In this document: in pieces, positions 24,501-35,060 of the stretch
How the letters are laid out: each line of letters begins with the position of its first letter
Numbering within the stretch: position 1 is the stretch's first letter
Assembly (NCBI RefSeq): GCF_020085105.1
Contig: NC_058063.1
Coordinates: 17,268,262 to 17,332,261, forward strand
Length of the DNA: 64,000 nucleotides
Source: Siniperca chuatsi
Taxonomy: Eukaryota; Chordata; Actinopteri; Centrarchiformes; Sinipercidae
Reading direction: 5' to 3'
Translations under genes and position numbers: made by a program
The notes under the pieces: model-generated
Databases searched by the model: none
Told to the model about the DNA's origin: nothing
What the model saw: the letters and a program-made list of their open reading frames with translations, nothing else

Positions 24501-26583
24501 TTTAAATTTCATGTAAATCAGATTATGTTTGTCACATAAAACTGACTTCCTGTAGCAGCATTGCATGGAAACTCAAAATCTTCACAGTTTAGCATTGTGA
24601 AAGTCTTTAGATTTCACTGACCCTAAATTCAAAATGGCAGACTTCGTGTTGGATGTATGGCATGGCACCAAGAGGCTTTGGTCTGACCATGTTACAAGGG
24701 CCTACCAAATTTAGTACATCTAGGTGAAATGTGCCTCGAGTGCTACTTCGTTGAAACTTTGAAATTTATTAAGATAACAATTCAGCTGTCAGCAGCAAAA
24801 TATGTTTACATTCACAAAAGTTACACTCAACAGCCTCAGTTTAGACACAAGTGTTATGATGCGACCCGCTAGTTTTGCATTCATCTGTCAGAATACCGTT
24901 AGTTCTCCGGCTACGTAGATGGAGAACTTGTTCCTATACGGGTAATCAAATCTTTACAGAAAGTATTAACTTTGTGTTTCGTTCCCCTGCTGCTGGTACT
25001 GGAGCTCAGCCTACCAGCTGCTGTCAATCAAACACAGACCCAAAAGGAACATTTCTTATATTTCCTAAAATACCCTTTTTCTTCCTTTTAATTGTATAAA
25101 CCTATTAACAATACATACATCATGTTAACAGTATTTTTGACTGCAGCCATTTGACCCCACTTTTAACCATCAAAATGACGGAATATTTCAATGTATTGCA
25201 GATGAAAAATCTTGCATATTTATATTTATTTCTTGCAACAAATAAGAAAGTAACTTCAGCAGTGACCAGCAGAAGTGATAGCCTACTAAATGAAAAAATA
25301 AAGGCTCTTATTGCTTAGCTGAGCCAATGTCTAAGTTTGAATCTGATCCAAATCTTACCCTATCATTATCGTAGTGATTATTTTGCAGATAAACCTAGCA
25401 ACCCCCTAAAAAAAAATTAAAAAGAACGATGAACGGCTCTTGGAAACGAACGGACCCATAACATCCGACTCCCTTCAATGAGCCTTAATTCCCTTCATGA
25501 AAACAAATCATTACAGATGATGCTAAGCTAAAAGACAGTCCTCTCTCTGTTTGATAGCCTATCCGTTAGTGCGGAACGTAACGGCCAGTATGCAACACAG
25601 AGAGGAGTGGAATGGACTTTTTAAATTGGTGAAAGCAGGTCGTTACTACAACTTTAATAAACTGTTGTAATTGATGAAAAGGTTAGCACAAATTGTCCAG
25701 ATCTGCTGAGGCTAAAAATTAACAACTGAATAATTCTCACTGAATAATAATAATAACAATAATGAGGGTAGCAACATATAGAGATCATATAAAAAACAGA
25801 CTGAAAAAGAGTAACACTGTCTTTGCTGTGAAACCAGACGGAGCACATTTTCTCAAGTACTTTGAGTATAATTTTGAGGTAGTTGTTCTTTACTTGAGTA
25901 TTTCCATTTTATGCTACTTTATACTTCTACTCCACTACATTTAAGAGGGAAATATTGTACTTTTAACTCCAATACTATTATTCAATAGCTATAGTTACGA
26001 CTAGTTACTTATAAGATCTAGAACTGACATGTAAAACAGATGATCAGTTTACAAAACATGATGCAATGTTTAATGAGATTAAACTACCCAACAATTTAGA
26101 AAGTAGACTTAATTAGCTCATCCTTGACAACATCAAAATGCTGCCTACATGTTAATGCATCAATACTATTATTCCAACTACAAACTGTATGCTTTTACTT
26201 TTGATACTTGGAATACATTTTGCTGATAATTTTACTGTACTTTTACTTCAGTAAAATTTTTAATGCAAGACATATTTGTAATAGAGTATTTTTATACTGT
26301 GGTATTGAAAACTTCTCAATACTTCCTCTACCACTTACTGTCATTATCATTATTATCTTTATTAATATCATTAGTAGTAGTATTAGTAGAAATAGTAGTG
26401 TAATAGTAGCAGTTTTAGTAGTGTGAAACCCTACAACTCCACCTGTCCCCATACTACTCGTTGGTTTTTTAATATTTTTCAACTTACTAGACAAATATGA
26501 ACACATATTTTCTTACCTGTCTGTTGTGTGACGAACAAAGAGTACAAACCAAAGAACAGCAGTTTCTTCAAACTTCCCTCCAT
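18544..26583 (-). CDS. Secreted two-CTLD lectin with Thr-rich stalk
   Basis: Seven coding exons make 350 codons: 26583-26517 (signal peptide, MEGSLKKLLFFGLYSLFV), 24330-23953 (CTLD 1, residues 23-148), 22437-22099 (CTLD 2, 149-261), 20573-20520 (18-residue Thr-rich stalk), 19054-18966 and 18851-18764 (tail), and 18581-18544 (ends in TGA). All joins are in phase. CTLD 1 has QPD (113-115) and WRD in place of WND. CTLD 2 has QPD (229-231) and a complete WND (247-249), the galactose-type calcium site. Automated pipelines usually name such proteins macrophage mannose receptor-like or C-type lectin-like, but this is a small soluble protein without the mannose receptor's FN2 and cysteine-rich domains. 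The 38 nt last exon is the least certain part; reading through 18764 would instead add 14 residues before a stop. Confidence 0.85.
20040..21490. repeat. Cluster of TAC-rich dispersed elements
   Basis: Two copies of the AGTAACTAAGTAC / TACTTGTACTTTACTTGA element are present, 20050-20440 and 20805-21490. They lie on either side of the Thr-rich exon. The second is interrupted at about 21030-21290 by another fish repeat (GGTTTTCAACCTTTTTGGC to CCCAGGTTGGGAACCTCTG). A related pair lies at 15480-15700. These are introns of the two-CTLD gene, and of the chimeric gene for the 15.5 kb copy. Confidence 0.65.
20520..20573 (-). other. Thr-rich mini-stalk exon
   Basis: A 54 nt exon from phase 1 to phase 1, flanked by TTACAG and GTATATG, encoding TTKVTTTPLTVSTTIRP. 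The composition suggests a short O-glycosylated, mucin-like linker between the second CTLD and the tail. The paralogue at 33-37 kb has two longer stalk exons at the same place, and the chimeric lectin has none. Confidence 0.75.
22937..23480. repeat. Dispersed 'GCTAACATTTGCTAATTAGC' element
   Basis: Contains TTAGCATGCTAACATTTGC, then AATTAGCACTAAACACAAAG, GAGGCTGATGGGAAT and AAAAGTCAAGGGATCACC. Further copies are at 34800-35060 and 36500-36830. It lies in the intron between the two CTLD exons of this gene. A second short repeat, shared with 9830-9990, follows at about 23700-23870 (GTGGTCATGGTTA... AACAGGAAATGAACAG). Confidence 0.6.
25845..26330. repeat. Full-length TAC-rich dispersed element
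   Basis: The cleanest copy of the family in the window, about 480 bases. It starts TCAAGTACTTTGAGTATAAT, passes through CTACTCCACTACATTTAAGAG and ATTAAACTACCCAACAA, and ends TGTACTTTTACTTCAG. It lies in the first intron of the two-CTLD gene. Confidence 0.65.
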
Positions 26584-26680
26584 GATCTGCAGTAATGAGA
26601 CAAGTTCCACAAATATAAGAATTTTTTTTAAATAAATAAATAAAGTACACAAGATGGTGTGGTACCTCTGTAAATGTGGT

Positions 26681-26760
26681 CTTACCTCCTCTCTTTATGT
26701 CCTCACTTGGAAAAAAAATGTACTTATGTTTGTGCAAAGTGAGGAGATTTTTATGGTGGG
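26681..26760 (-). promoter_or_regulatory. Putative promoter and 5' UTR exon of two-CTLD lectin
   Basis: On the minus strand a donor (AGAGAGGAG|GTAAGACC, exon end near 26685) can pair with the acceptor ACTGCAG just upstream of the ATG at 26583, which implies a non-coding first exon. About 60 bases upstream is an ATAAAAAT box (26755-26748). This is sequence inference only. Confidence 0.4.
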
Positions 26761-26769
26761 CCTGAGAGC

Positions 26770-28704
26770 TCAACACACTGCAACTTTAAGCAACTTCAAT
26801 TTGACAATACATAGAAAAATTATGCAAAGTGAGAACACACAACCAAATACAGAAAACATAACCAAATACGAGTCAAGCCATGTATTGTGTATGTGTTGTT
26901 AAATATGTGAAGATGTCCTCTTAATTTGCTTGTGTTTTGTCTATCTGCATGTGTTTTCTTCAGCTGCAGTGCGTTGATATCTCAGGGCCACCGTACATTT
27001 TGGCTAGAGTAAGGACTTTAGGATAAAGGCAAAGATTAGAGTATGGGGGAAGTCCTGACAATGTGTGCTAGAGAATGCATTATGTCAACTATGTCAGTCT
27101 TCCCAAGTACAGAAATACAAATGTGTGTGTGTAAGAGAGATGTGCCTCCATATATTTTGGTTTGCAGTGGACCACTGCAATGTGTACATGATGTCTGGAC
27201 AGAACATTTGGTTACTGTCGGTTAATGTTTGTCCGAGCGGGGGGCATGGAGCAAGTCAAAACTTTCTAGAGCTTCATTATTCCCTAGAATCTTAAAAACA
27301 CATAAATGAGCCATACCTTTGTACTGGGTGACATGTTCCTTCAGCAGGAGCACACACACTATAGTTTATCTTGAGTCGATCCCAACTACACTGTCCTGAC
27401 TGTAATGAACTGAACTGTAAATACTCTCTAGTGCATCAAATGTGTATTAATCTGCATCTGAAAATAGTCCCCAATAAATGAACTATCTACTCATGTTTAA
27501 GTAGCATTTGCTAAAAACACAGAGCCCAGCTGTTTTAGAATGAAAGCATATATTTGTGACTTGTTTTTAAAGATTTATGTCCTCAGAAGGAACCAGTGGG
27601 CTTGGGACTGAGTGCCACAGACAGGGCAGGGAAGTCGTAAAATACTGAGTAACGCATTGTTGGTCTGGATTGTTTTTTTCAGCCTAAGCACAGCCTCACA
27701 GAGCTGTTAGCATGGCTGTAAACTATTAGTTGACCATTGATTTCTGTTATAGCTATTTCATAACTGACATGCTGCCCTCTGGACCTGATTTTTAAAAGTC
27801 ATCCTGACATCGCAGAGACGTGACTAACAAACATTCCCCAGGTGACGAAAGCATGTGACAGATTTTCCGTAATAACCTTAGGTCAGCTCATAAGCTACCA
27901 TATAACCACTTGGACGTATTAAAACTGGTTATATATGCTTAGAAAAGATCAAATGATTTTGTTTCATTGTTAGAGATTAAATGTTGTATACTATATTCTA
28001 ACAAATATGAAAGAAAAACAACAAAAAGTGGGAATAAACACCATTTTATAATTTATTATCCTAGTTTTTTAAAATCACAGTTCACTTATTGTGAAATAAA
28101 TCATTTTACAAACACAGGAAAACATTCAACCTTACGTAGAACCCACAGTGACACTCAAATTGCTTTTTTCCAACCATCTAAAACCCAAAGATACTTAATT
28201 CATTATGAAATAAAACTGAGAAAAGCAGCAAATCCTCACATTTCTTTCTTGATAAATGACAATTAAACCTTTATGAAAATTGTTGTAGAGTAGTTTTTGG
28301 TGATCAATTAATCAATAAATTCTATCAATTGTTCAAAACCCATCCTTCTGCTACCTGCTAAAAAAGGCCCAAACCTGACCCAAAACCTGGTACTTTCTCA
28401 GGACCTGTCAAGTTCAGTTTTGCTGTGTCAAGTTTCAGGTTTCAGGTCAGGTTTGTGTGTCAAATTTGGAGGTGCAAGTCGGGTTGAGCTAGGTCGGCTG
28501 GGTTCAGGTCTCAGTTTTAGACCCGTGAAGACCACAGGTGCAGTGAGCAAAAAAGAGTTTTACAACAAATGCAGTCTTTGAAGTGATAAAAGCACATGAT
28601 TAACAGGAAAACAGTATACAATAGCAGCCTTGTTACTACTGTATGAAATAATGATAAATTGAGAATCGTATAACATATGATTATAAACTGTTTGCCTCTA
28701 ACTG
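26770..28704. other. Intergenic, no gene seen
   Basis: No exon can be supported. The 99-codon plus frame at 27967-28266 is AT-rich and resembles no family. Near 28380-28520 there is a degenerate GGTTCAGGTC / TCAGGTTT repeat tract of unknown origin. Confidence 0.55.
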
Positions 28705-28710
28705 TTTATT
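28705..28710 (-). promoter_or_regulatory. Poly(A) signal of GPCR-like gene
   Basis: AATAAA on the minus strand about 230 bases past the stop codon. Confidence 0.5.
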
Positions 28711-28937
28711 TCATATCAGAATCATCATTGTCAGAAACTGATGTAAAGCAAGCATACTTTTCTTACTCTTCAGAAGTATACAGTATCTTACCGGTCATTC
28801 TTTACAGCAAAATAAAGAACTAGAGGGGGTTGGTTTGCTGCAAAGGACAGTTGCTACCACAGGAAAGTTAAACTAGCATGCATTTCTGTATTTCAGTCGC
28901 ATGTGTGGACTGTCCTGATGTAGAAACTTCACCCATG

Positions 28938-29810
28938 TTAGAATCGAGCCTGTGTGATAGGTTCAAGGTTCACCTGCCCAGCCTCCATCTGCTGTGGAGC
29001 TTCTTCTTCTTCTTCTTCCCTCCAGGTCACCCAGCACAGATATCCATCTGCTACCAGACGTAGGTTTGTCAAACACATGAAAATGTCATAGAGCTGTCCA
29101 GAAATGGGATCATTATTAATGATCATGCAATCATACACAAAACTAGGACAGTAAGTTGCACCAAAGGAGACAAAGGCTACCTTAATAACTTGGCCTGAGC
29201 GCATGTCCATACTTCTTAAGGAGCAGAAGGCTTGAACAATTATAACCAAAGTCAGAGTCATGGCCACAGCACCCAAAGCCACAGCAGCTTCGGTAACCTC
29301 AAAGAAAAGTATGCAGATGAGATCCAACGTGAGGACGACAGACAGGGACCAATGGAGCGGCAGAATTTGAGTTTCCTCACGCGACTGCTTCCAGATCAGG
29401 ATGAACTCCAGCGCCACCAAGAGGTGGAGAAGCACTCCGCATCGTCTGGACGCGAACCACACAACCAACAGTTTATAACAATATTTCAAAGAGCATGTGG
29501 AACCCACCAGCTCCATCGCCACCACGGGTGTGGACAGTGATTGGAGGAGGCCGGTAAAGATCAAAGACACCTTGAACACTGTGAGGTGTCGGGTGTTGAT
29601 TTTTTTGCAGAACATAGCAAATATGAAGAGAATTAATTCAAGGACACCAAAGAACAGGCCACCCAGGAGAACACCAAGAGCCGCATTGTTCCCAAAGAGG
29701 GCTCTGTCACCGGCGAGGACACCTGAGTCCCACCGCTGAGTGATGCTGCGAAGGCGGCTGTTCTCCATGCTGAGGCTGCCCACACCATCAAGAGCTAAAG
29801 ATTCATTCAT
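28938..29810 (-). CDS. Single-exon seven-transmembrane GPCR-like protein
   Basis: An uninterrupted 290-codon frame. Seven hydrophobic segments can be placed at about residues 44-68, 78-100, 111-140, 152-172, 175-197, 207-231 and 240-262. The N-terminus is short with an N-glycosylation site (NES at 2-4), and the C-terminal tail has a run of Glu after the last helix. Features that recall rhodopsin-like receptors are Cys106/Cys111 before helix 3, LLVALEFIL at the end of helix 3 where many receptors have ALERY/DRY, Cys-Pro in helix 6, and NLRLVADGYLCW in helix 7 in place of NPxxY. The DRY arginine is missing, so signalling by the standard mechanism is doubtful. The ligand and family are unknown to me. 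It lies between two lectin genes on the same strand and shows no sequence relation to them. Confidence 0.55.
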   Translation of the reverse strand: MNESLALDGVGSLSMENSRLRSITQRWDSGVLAGDRALFGNNAALGVLLGGLFFGVLELILFIFAMFCKKINTRHLTVFKVSLIFTGLLQSLSTPVVAMELVGSTCSLKYCYKLLVVWFASRRCGVLLHLLVALEFILIWKQSREETQILPLHWSLSVVLTLDLICILFFEVTEAAVALGAVAMTLTLVIIVQAFCSLRSMDMRSGQVIKVAFVSFGATYCPSFVYDCMIINNDPISGQLYDIFMCLTNLRLVADGYLCWVTWREEEEEEAPQQMEAGQVNLEPITQARF

Positions 29811-30185
29811 TCTTAATTTCTTGCTTGTTTTCTTTGAACAAAGAAAAATTTGTCAATTAGTAAAAACATCTGTTATATCACAACAACTACAACCATACAT
29901 ACAACAAAAAAGCGTGACAAAAACACAAGAGCAATACAAGTTCAAGATATACAATTGGTTTGGAAACCAACAATCATCTTATGTCTAGTCAAGACGAAAA
30001 AGTAGTATTCGGATCTTTCAGTTAAGTAAAAGTAGCAATACTATGGAAGCAAATAATGGCCATACTGATTGGAATCTTATAAGCAAGCGAATACCTAATT
30101 TTGACATTTTATCGCTACTGAATACTTCTAGTTAAAATTTAAATACCACTGAATTCATAGCACTGAGATATTCAGTTTGAAAACC

Positions 30186-30400
30186 AGTGGTAGAAAGTAA
30201 CTAAGTACATTTACTCAAGTATTTGAGTATTTCCATTTTATGTTACTTTATACTTCTACTCCACTACATTTCAGAGGAAAATATTAGACTTTCCACTCCA
30301 GTTATTTAACTTTAGTTACTAGTTACTTTACAGATTCAGATTAATAATACAAAATATAATCAAATAAATTAATAAAAAGTACAAAGATAAGTCTGGTGTT
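30186..30400. repeat. TAC-rich dispersed element copy
   Basis: Begins CCAGTGGTAGAAAGTAACTA and carries CTACTCCACTACATTTCAGAG. It is another copy of the element described at 25845. It lies between the putative first exon and the coding exon of the GPCR-like gene. Confidence 0.65.
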
Positions 30401-30404
30401 TCGT

Positions 30405-30480
30405 CTTACCTGTGTAGTCTGATTCCTGAGAAGAGATGAGATGAAAGATCAATTTCTATTTCTGAACTTGGAACTTATAC
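30405..30480 (-). promoter_or_regulatory. Putative TATA promoter and 5' UTR exon of GPCR-like gene
   Basis: A TATAAG box (30479-30474, minus strand) lies about 65 bases upstream of a strong donor (ACTACACAG|GTAAGACG, exon end at 30410). This fits a short non-coding first exon spliced to an acceptor just 5' of the ATG at 29810 (TTTTTCTTTGTTCAAAG). No other open frame upstream could use this donor. Inference from signals only. Confidence 0.4.
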
Positions 30481-30489
30481 CTGCTACAC

Positions 30490-33064
30490 CTGTCTCTGCC
30501 ACCCTCACTCACACACGCCTGTCTATGCTTTCGTCACTTACGGGACAGAGCTGCCTGTGTATTGGATGTGACATCTTTGTTTAGCCATAAAATTGTGCAA
30601 CTCTATTGCATAAATTGTATCTAAAGTGTGCTAACATTAGCCACCATGCTACTGGTCATACCAGACCAAGTAAGGCTGCAGCAGGCAAATCCCTGGGTGT
30701 GTTGAATAGAGCAAAGGTATGTTTTATTGTCTATGAGTTCAAGATTTAATTTCTAAGAGGAGGAATGTTATTTCTTCTATCAAATGTTATATAGTCTATC
30801 TTCAACAAAGTGAATGTTCAAGGAAATTAAAAGTCATTTCTCCATGCTGTGAGCACCATAAAGGAAATTCCAATCACCTCCATTGTATTCTTGCCTTCTG
30901 CATGGCCAGATACTTACAACACTGGTTCATACATTAGGGCAGGGTAGGCCCATATTGCAGACATTGCTACATGACCAGGTGGAAGTCTGTGGAGTTAAAC
31001 TGAAGTTAAATAGACACAAATTTAACTAATAACATTACCAGTTCCAGCATCTCATTGAAATACTTGCTGGAACAAGCCATCATTAGTGTTATTAGTTTCA
31101 CCTCTGTGTTTCCTGCTATAAAAAGACAAAATATCAGCAGTGAAAATGGACCCAAATCAATTTGGGTGCAATAAGGAAACAAGAGTGTTTTGATGCTATA
31201 GCAAGGTTAACCCTCACTCACTCACTCACTCACATTTAACTTTAACCCGATATGTTCCTGCCTATAAGTTTCATCTGTCTCCCAAACATGAAAAATAAAT
31301 ATTTACACATCCTTACATACAGCTACATCATATCATGACACACTGGACTCAACTGTACATTTTCATTGCATTTCAAAACAATGTGTCCTTGATTTCAGAC
31401 AGAGGTAGACACAACCAGGCTTCTCATTTCTGGCAACTGTCAGTTTTGCTGGCTGAAATGCCGACTGTCACTGGCAGATTTGATCAGCTGTAGCTAGTTA
31501 GCTAATTAAGCTAACGTTAGCTACATGAGTTGAAAAAGCTGTGTCGGGCTGACGTTTTTAATGTTTCCAGCTGACACGTTTTAAAACTTAAAATATGCAC
31601 TTGATGGCCACATAAATGATCTTGCGCTGAAAGACAGAGAGGCTAATGCTAACAGGTCCCAAACAAAAAGTTAGCATCCTCACAGCTGATGATCCATGTA
31701 GAAGACATGGAAAATACCAGCATTGTGTAGAGCAAGTAAGACCTAGTATTATAGTATAAGGAAAAATGAAAGAGATGCTTAGCTTACTTGGACAAGTCAG
31801 ATTTATGCTATATTATACGTATTTTCAAACAGTAGGTTTGACTTGTACATTATAAGAGAAAAAGGAGGAGAAAATCTAACACAGGACAGAGCCACGACAC
31901 TGATCGCATCCAGGTGCAGCTTTCACACAATGGGGACATCCAAATCCAAAAGAAATCCAAAGCTTGACAGGCTTGCTGTGCCTAGTTACGGTTGTTAAGC
32001 TGATGATTGGATACTGTTCAAATTTGTGGTTAAGCAAATGGTCAATTATAGGGGACCAAAATTTAAAAACCATTCAAATAAGTAATAATATAGTGAAAGT
32101 GATGCTAATATTCACAGTTAGATTGTTTAGTCCTTGAAGACAAGAATCTATCGTTTGTAATTGTGATGCAGTTCATGACATTTTTCAATTACCGTATCTG
32201 TAACTGCAACTGTTTTGTACGGAGCCCCGGAGTGGCCATAGAGAGAAAAAATTATATATCGAGGCCATGTTTTACTACATTGAGTGCTCGAAATGTTATT
32301 GCGTGGGCACAAGATACCATTCGTTCCCACCTATGCAGCCTACTAATATGTTCATGTGTTCATTTTGCCTACAGAGTATGTTGGTTTAGTAAATAATATA
32401 GTTTAAGCCCATATTTCGGTGCAGTATCAATGTACATTGCTATTAGTTTGTTTGACTGTTATGATAAATATTCTCTATGAAAGAATAATTACTCTCTTTT
32501 TGCCACTTGTCAGCCATTCTTTCAATACACAGGATATGATTATAGTGTGCTGGACATGATCCAACTTGCATTTCAGGTGATTCCCAGCTTATCTGAATTC
32601 CCAAAATTACTATTCTAATCAAAGACAATCAGCATAATAATCTGATCTGTATATACTAATCTTGTGCAAACAAATTAATCTAAACGTGGGAACTATCTGT
32701 ATTTCGTGCGCACACAATCGGCAAATCCAAGGCAAACATTGTAATATTGAGCACAGTGGATAAAGATACAGAAGACATGAAGCCATCCTGAGACGTCCTG
32801 AACTACAAGAAAGTCACCTGCAGCATATCGTCGTTTGAACGCCATCAAGTCCTGCATCTGATTAAGCTGCAAGCGTATCCAGGTTTGTCCCTCTGAAAGG
32901 ACAGTACAACCTGCAACATGTGCTAACTTTAGAAAATAGTTAAATCCATTGTTTTATGGAGAGAGACAACCATCAGAGTAATTTTTAAAGTCCTCAAATG
33001 AGAAGGTGAAACTGGTTTAAACCTCAGAAAAAGTACATATACACATGGGGAAATTGAAAATACC
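30490..33064. other. Intergenic, no gene seen
   Basis: There is no supportable exon. A GCTAACGTTAGCTA-type dispersed fragment lies near 31480-31530, and a CTCACTCA run near 31215. The remainder looks like ordinary AT-rich spacer. Confidence 0.55.
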
Positions 33065-33070
33065 TTTATT
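33065..33070 (-). promoter_or_regulatory. Poly(A) signal of disabled two-CTLD gene
   Basis: AATAAA on the minus strand about 205 bases after the TAG stop codon at 33274. Confidence 0.5.
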
Positions 33071-33874
33071 GCTGTTAGACAGGAAAAATGTCCATTGCTC
33101 TGTTGTTAAACGTGAAGCAAATTGATCTTGAATTCATTTTTGTGTGGTCAAAGCAGAAAAATACAAAAGCTCAAGTTCAACATTCTTTTCAGGACTTCAG
33201 CCTCTCCCTTCTTCATCACTTCACTGGTCCGTCATTCATCCCCCCATCTCAGTCAGTTGGATTCTCATTATTTCTATGGTCTCTTCAAGCCCACCTTCAT
33301 GCTCGTAGGAAGTCCCTTTTTTATCAGTAGATTGCGAAACTGACAAAGCACAAATAAATTAATTTAGCAATTTTAGTGTTGTCCAGGTGGCATTTTGTTA
33401 CTGATCCTAACCCCTGAACTCTCTTTAGAGGAACCAGGAGGAAGGAGAATTCAATACCACAATGTGTAACAGCAACTATCTGAATTTTGAATAAAGAATG
33501 AAAATGGACATTTTGTGTTTTGGACATGTATCTCACCTGCACTAACACCAGCTCTTTGATGTCGTTTTCACTCAGTTGTATCTCAGAGGTGAATTTCACT
33601 CCCAGGTTAATCACATGTTCTGCATTAACTGCATTGACTTTAGAAACACACATATACATAGTCTTTAACTGTGAGGTTTCTGAAGGGCTGTTTTGGAGCC
33701 TGGGTTTACTTTTGGCACAACCTTTGCAAGATACCGGAGCCACAAAATTAATGAAATAACTTTCATTATCGCCACTAAGGCAAATAGAAGAAAAAGTCGA
33801 ATAAGTTGTGGACGGTGAGCATTTTCTGATGTTGCCTATTTAAGCATCATGAACAAAATCATAATTTCCCTCAC

Positions 33875-34235
33875 CAGGAATACTTCTTGTTTGATCCACC
33901 TTTGGAGTTGAATACTGCTGAGATGAAACCTCTGTACTGGTTGAGTCTCCCTCAATGGTGGTCATTTTGGTGGTAGACAGAGCTGGCTGGTTTGGAGTTT
34001 CATCTGCATAATGGAGACATGATATTCACAGGATGTGACAGTACCTCCACTGATAAAAATAAATAGAATTTAACTCATTCTGATCTCTCACCGGGAATGG
34101 ATGTTGTTTGATCCACCAGTGAGGTTGAATACAGAAAAGTAATCTCTGTACTGGGTGAGTCTCCCTCGATTGTGGATATTTTGTTTGGTGTCACTGTGGT
34201 AGTGGAGGAAAAAACTGGCTCGTCTGGAGTTTTGT
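33875..34235 (-). other. Duplicated Ser/Thr stalk exons
   Basis: Two phase 1-1 exons (144 and 129 nt) are clear tandem duplicates. Both carry TP..P at the start, STT, TIEGDS.STE in the middle, and VDQT.SIPG at the end. Rich in Ser, Thr and Pro, they resemble an O-glycosylated stalk that lengthens the spacer between CTLD 2 and the tail. Confidence 0.82.
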
Positions 34236-34799
34236 CTGTAACGTAGAAAAAAGAAAAACAGACCTTGCTGTAAACACTTTTCATTGGAACTACGTTTTAA
34301 GGGAGAAATATCCCTATGAAAACTCTTGGCAATGTGTTCTGTGGATTATCCAGAGTAACATGAGTCTTTAAATTAGAGATCTTGACCCATGGATCCTCTC
34401 TACTCACAGAAAATCCATCCACTGATTTTGGAGAACTCTAATACTGTGGTGTTATTTATGTGGTTTGTTTAGAATAGATTTAGATGACCATGAGCTTTCA
34501 CCAAAACTGAGACGGATCCACTCACCATTTGCTCCATAGCAGATGAAAACGAGCTCCTTGCTGCACTGTTCATCTGACCACAGGCCTGCGTTGCCCAGAT
34601 CAGTCGCAGTGCAGTCCTGCTTCCCTCCGACATTATCAGGCTGACCTTCCTTCCAGTACTGGTAGGTGGAGTCACTTTTATCTGACCATTCCCATGTCCT
34701 GCACAGAGCAACAAAGGCCTGTCATTCAATATTCTGTAGGGCCTTTCAACATGTTCTTAAAAAAATTGTATTCATCACAAAATGACAAAGTTATTGGAT

Positions 34800-35060
34800 C
34801 AGCAATGTTGTTCACCATCTTAGTTTAGTGTGTTAGCATGATAACATTTGCTAATTAGCACTAAACACAAAGAGTGGCTGAGGCTGATGGGATTGTCATT
34901 AGTTTTGCAGGTATTTGGTCATAAACCAAAGTATTGAACCAATTCAAATTTGACCAGATGGTGGCACTATATGGAAAGTCAGGGGATCACCAATGGTTTT
35001 ACAATTCATCCTGAGGGGGACATGAATGTCTGCCAAATTTCATGGATGACCGGCCAACCC
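34800..35060. repeat. 'GCTAATTAGCACTAAACAC' element inside split CTLD
   Basis: A copy of the element at 22937. It fills about 260 bases of the 618-base gap (35316-34699) that separates the two halves of CTLD 2. No other CTLD 2 in this window is interrupted at this point. Confidence 0.65.

Noticed and set aside
27967-28266. 99-codon plus-strand frame
   Set aside because: AT-rich composition, no homology recognised and no neighbouring exons.
29232-29988. Plus-strand frames across the GPCR-like gene
   Set aside because: Shorter than the minus frame and hydrophilic; mirror images of the transmembrane coding sequence.
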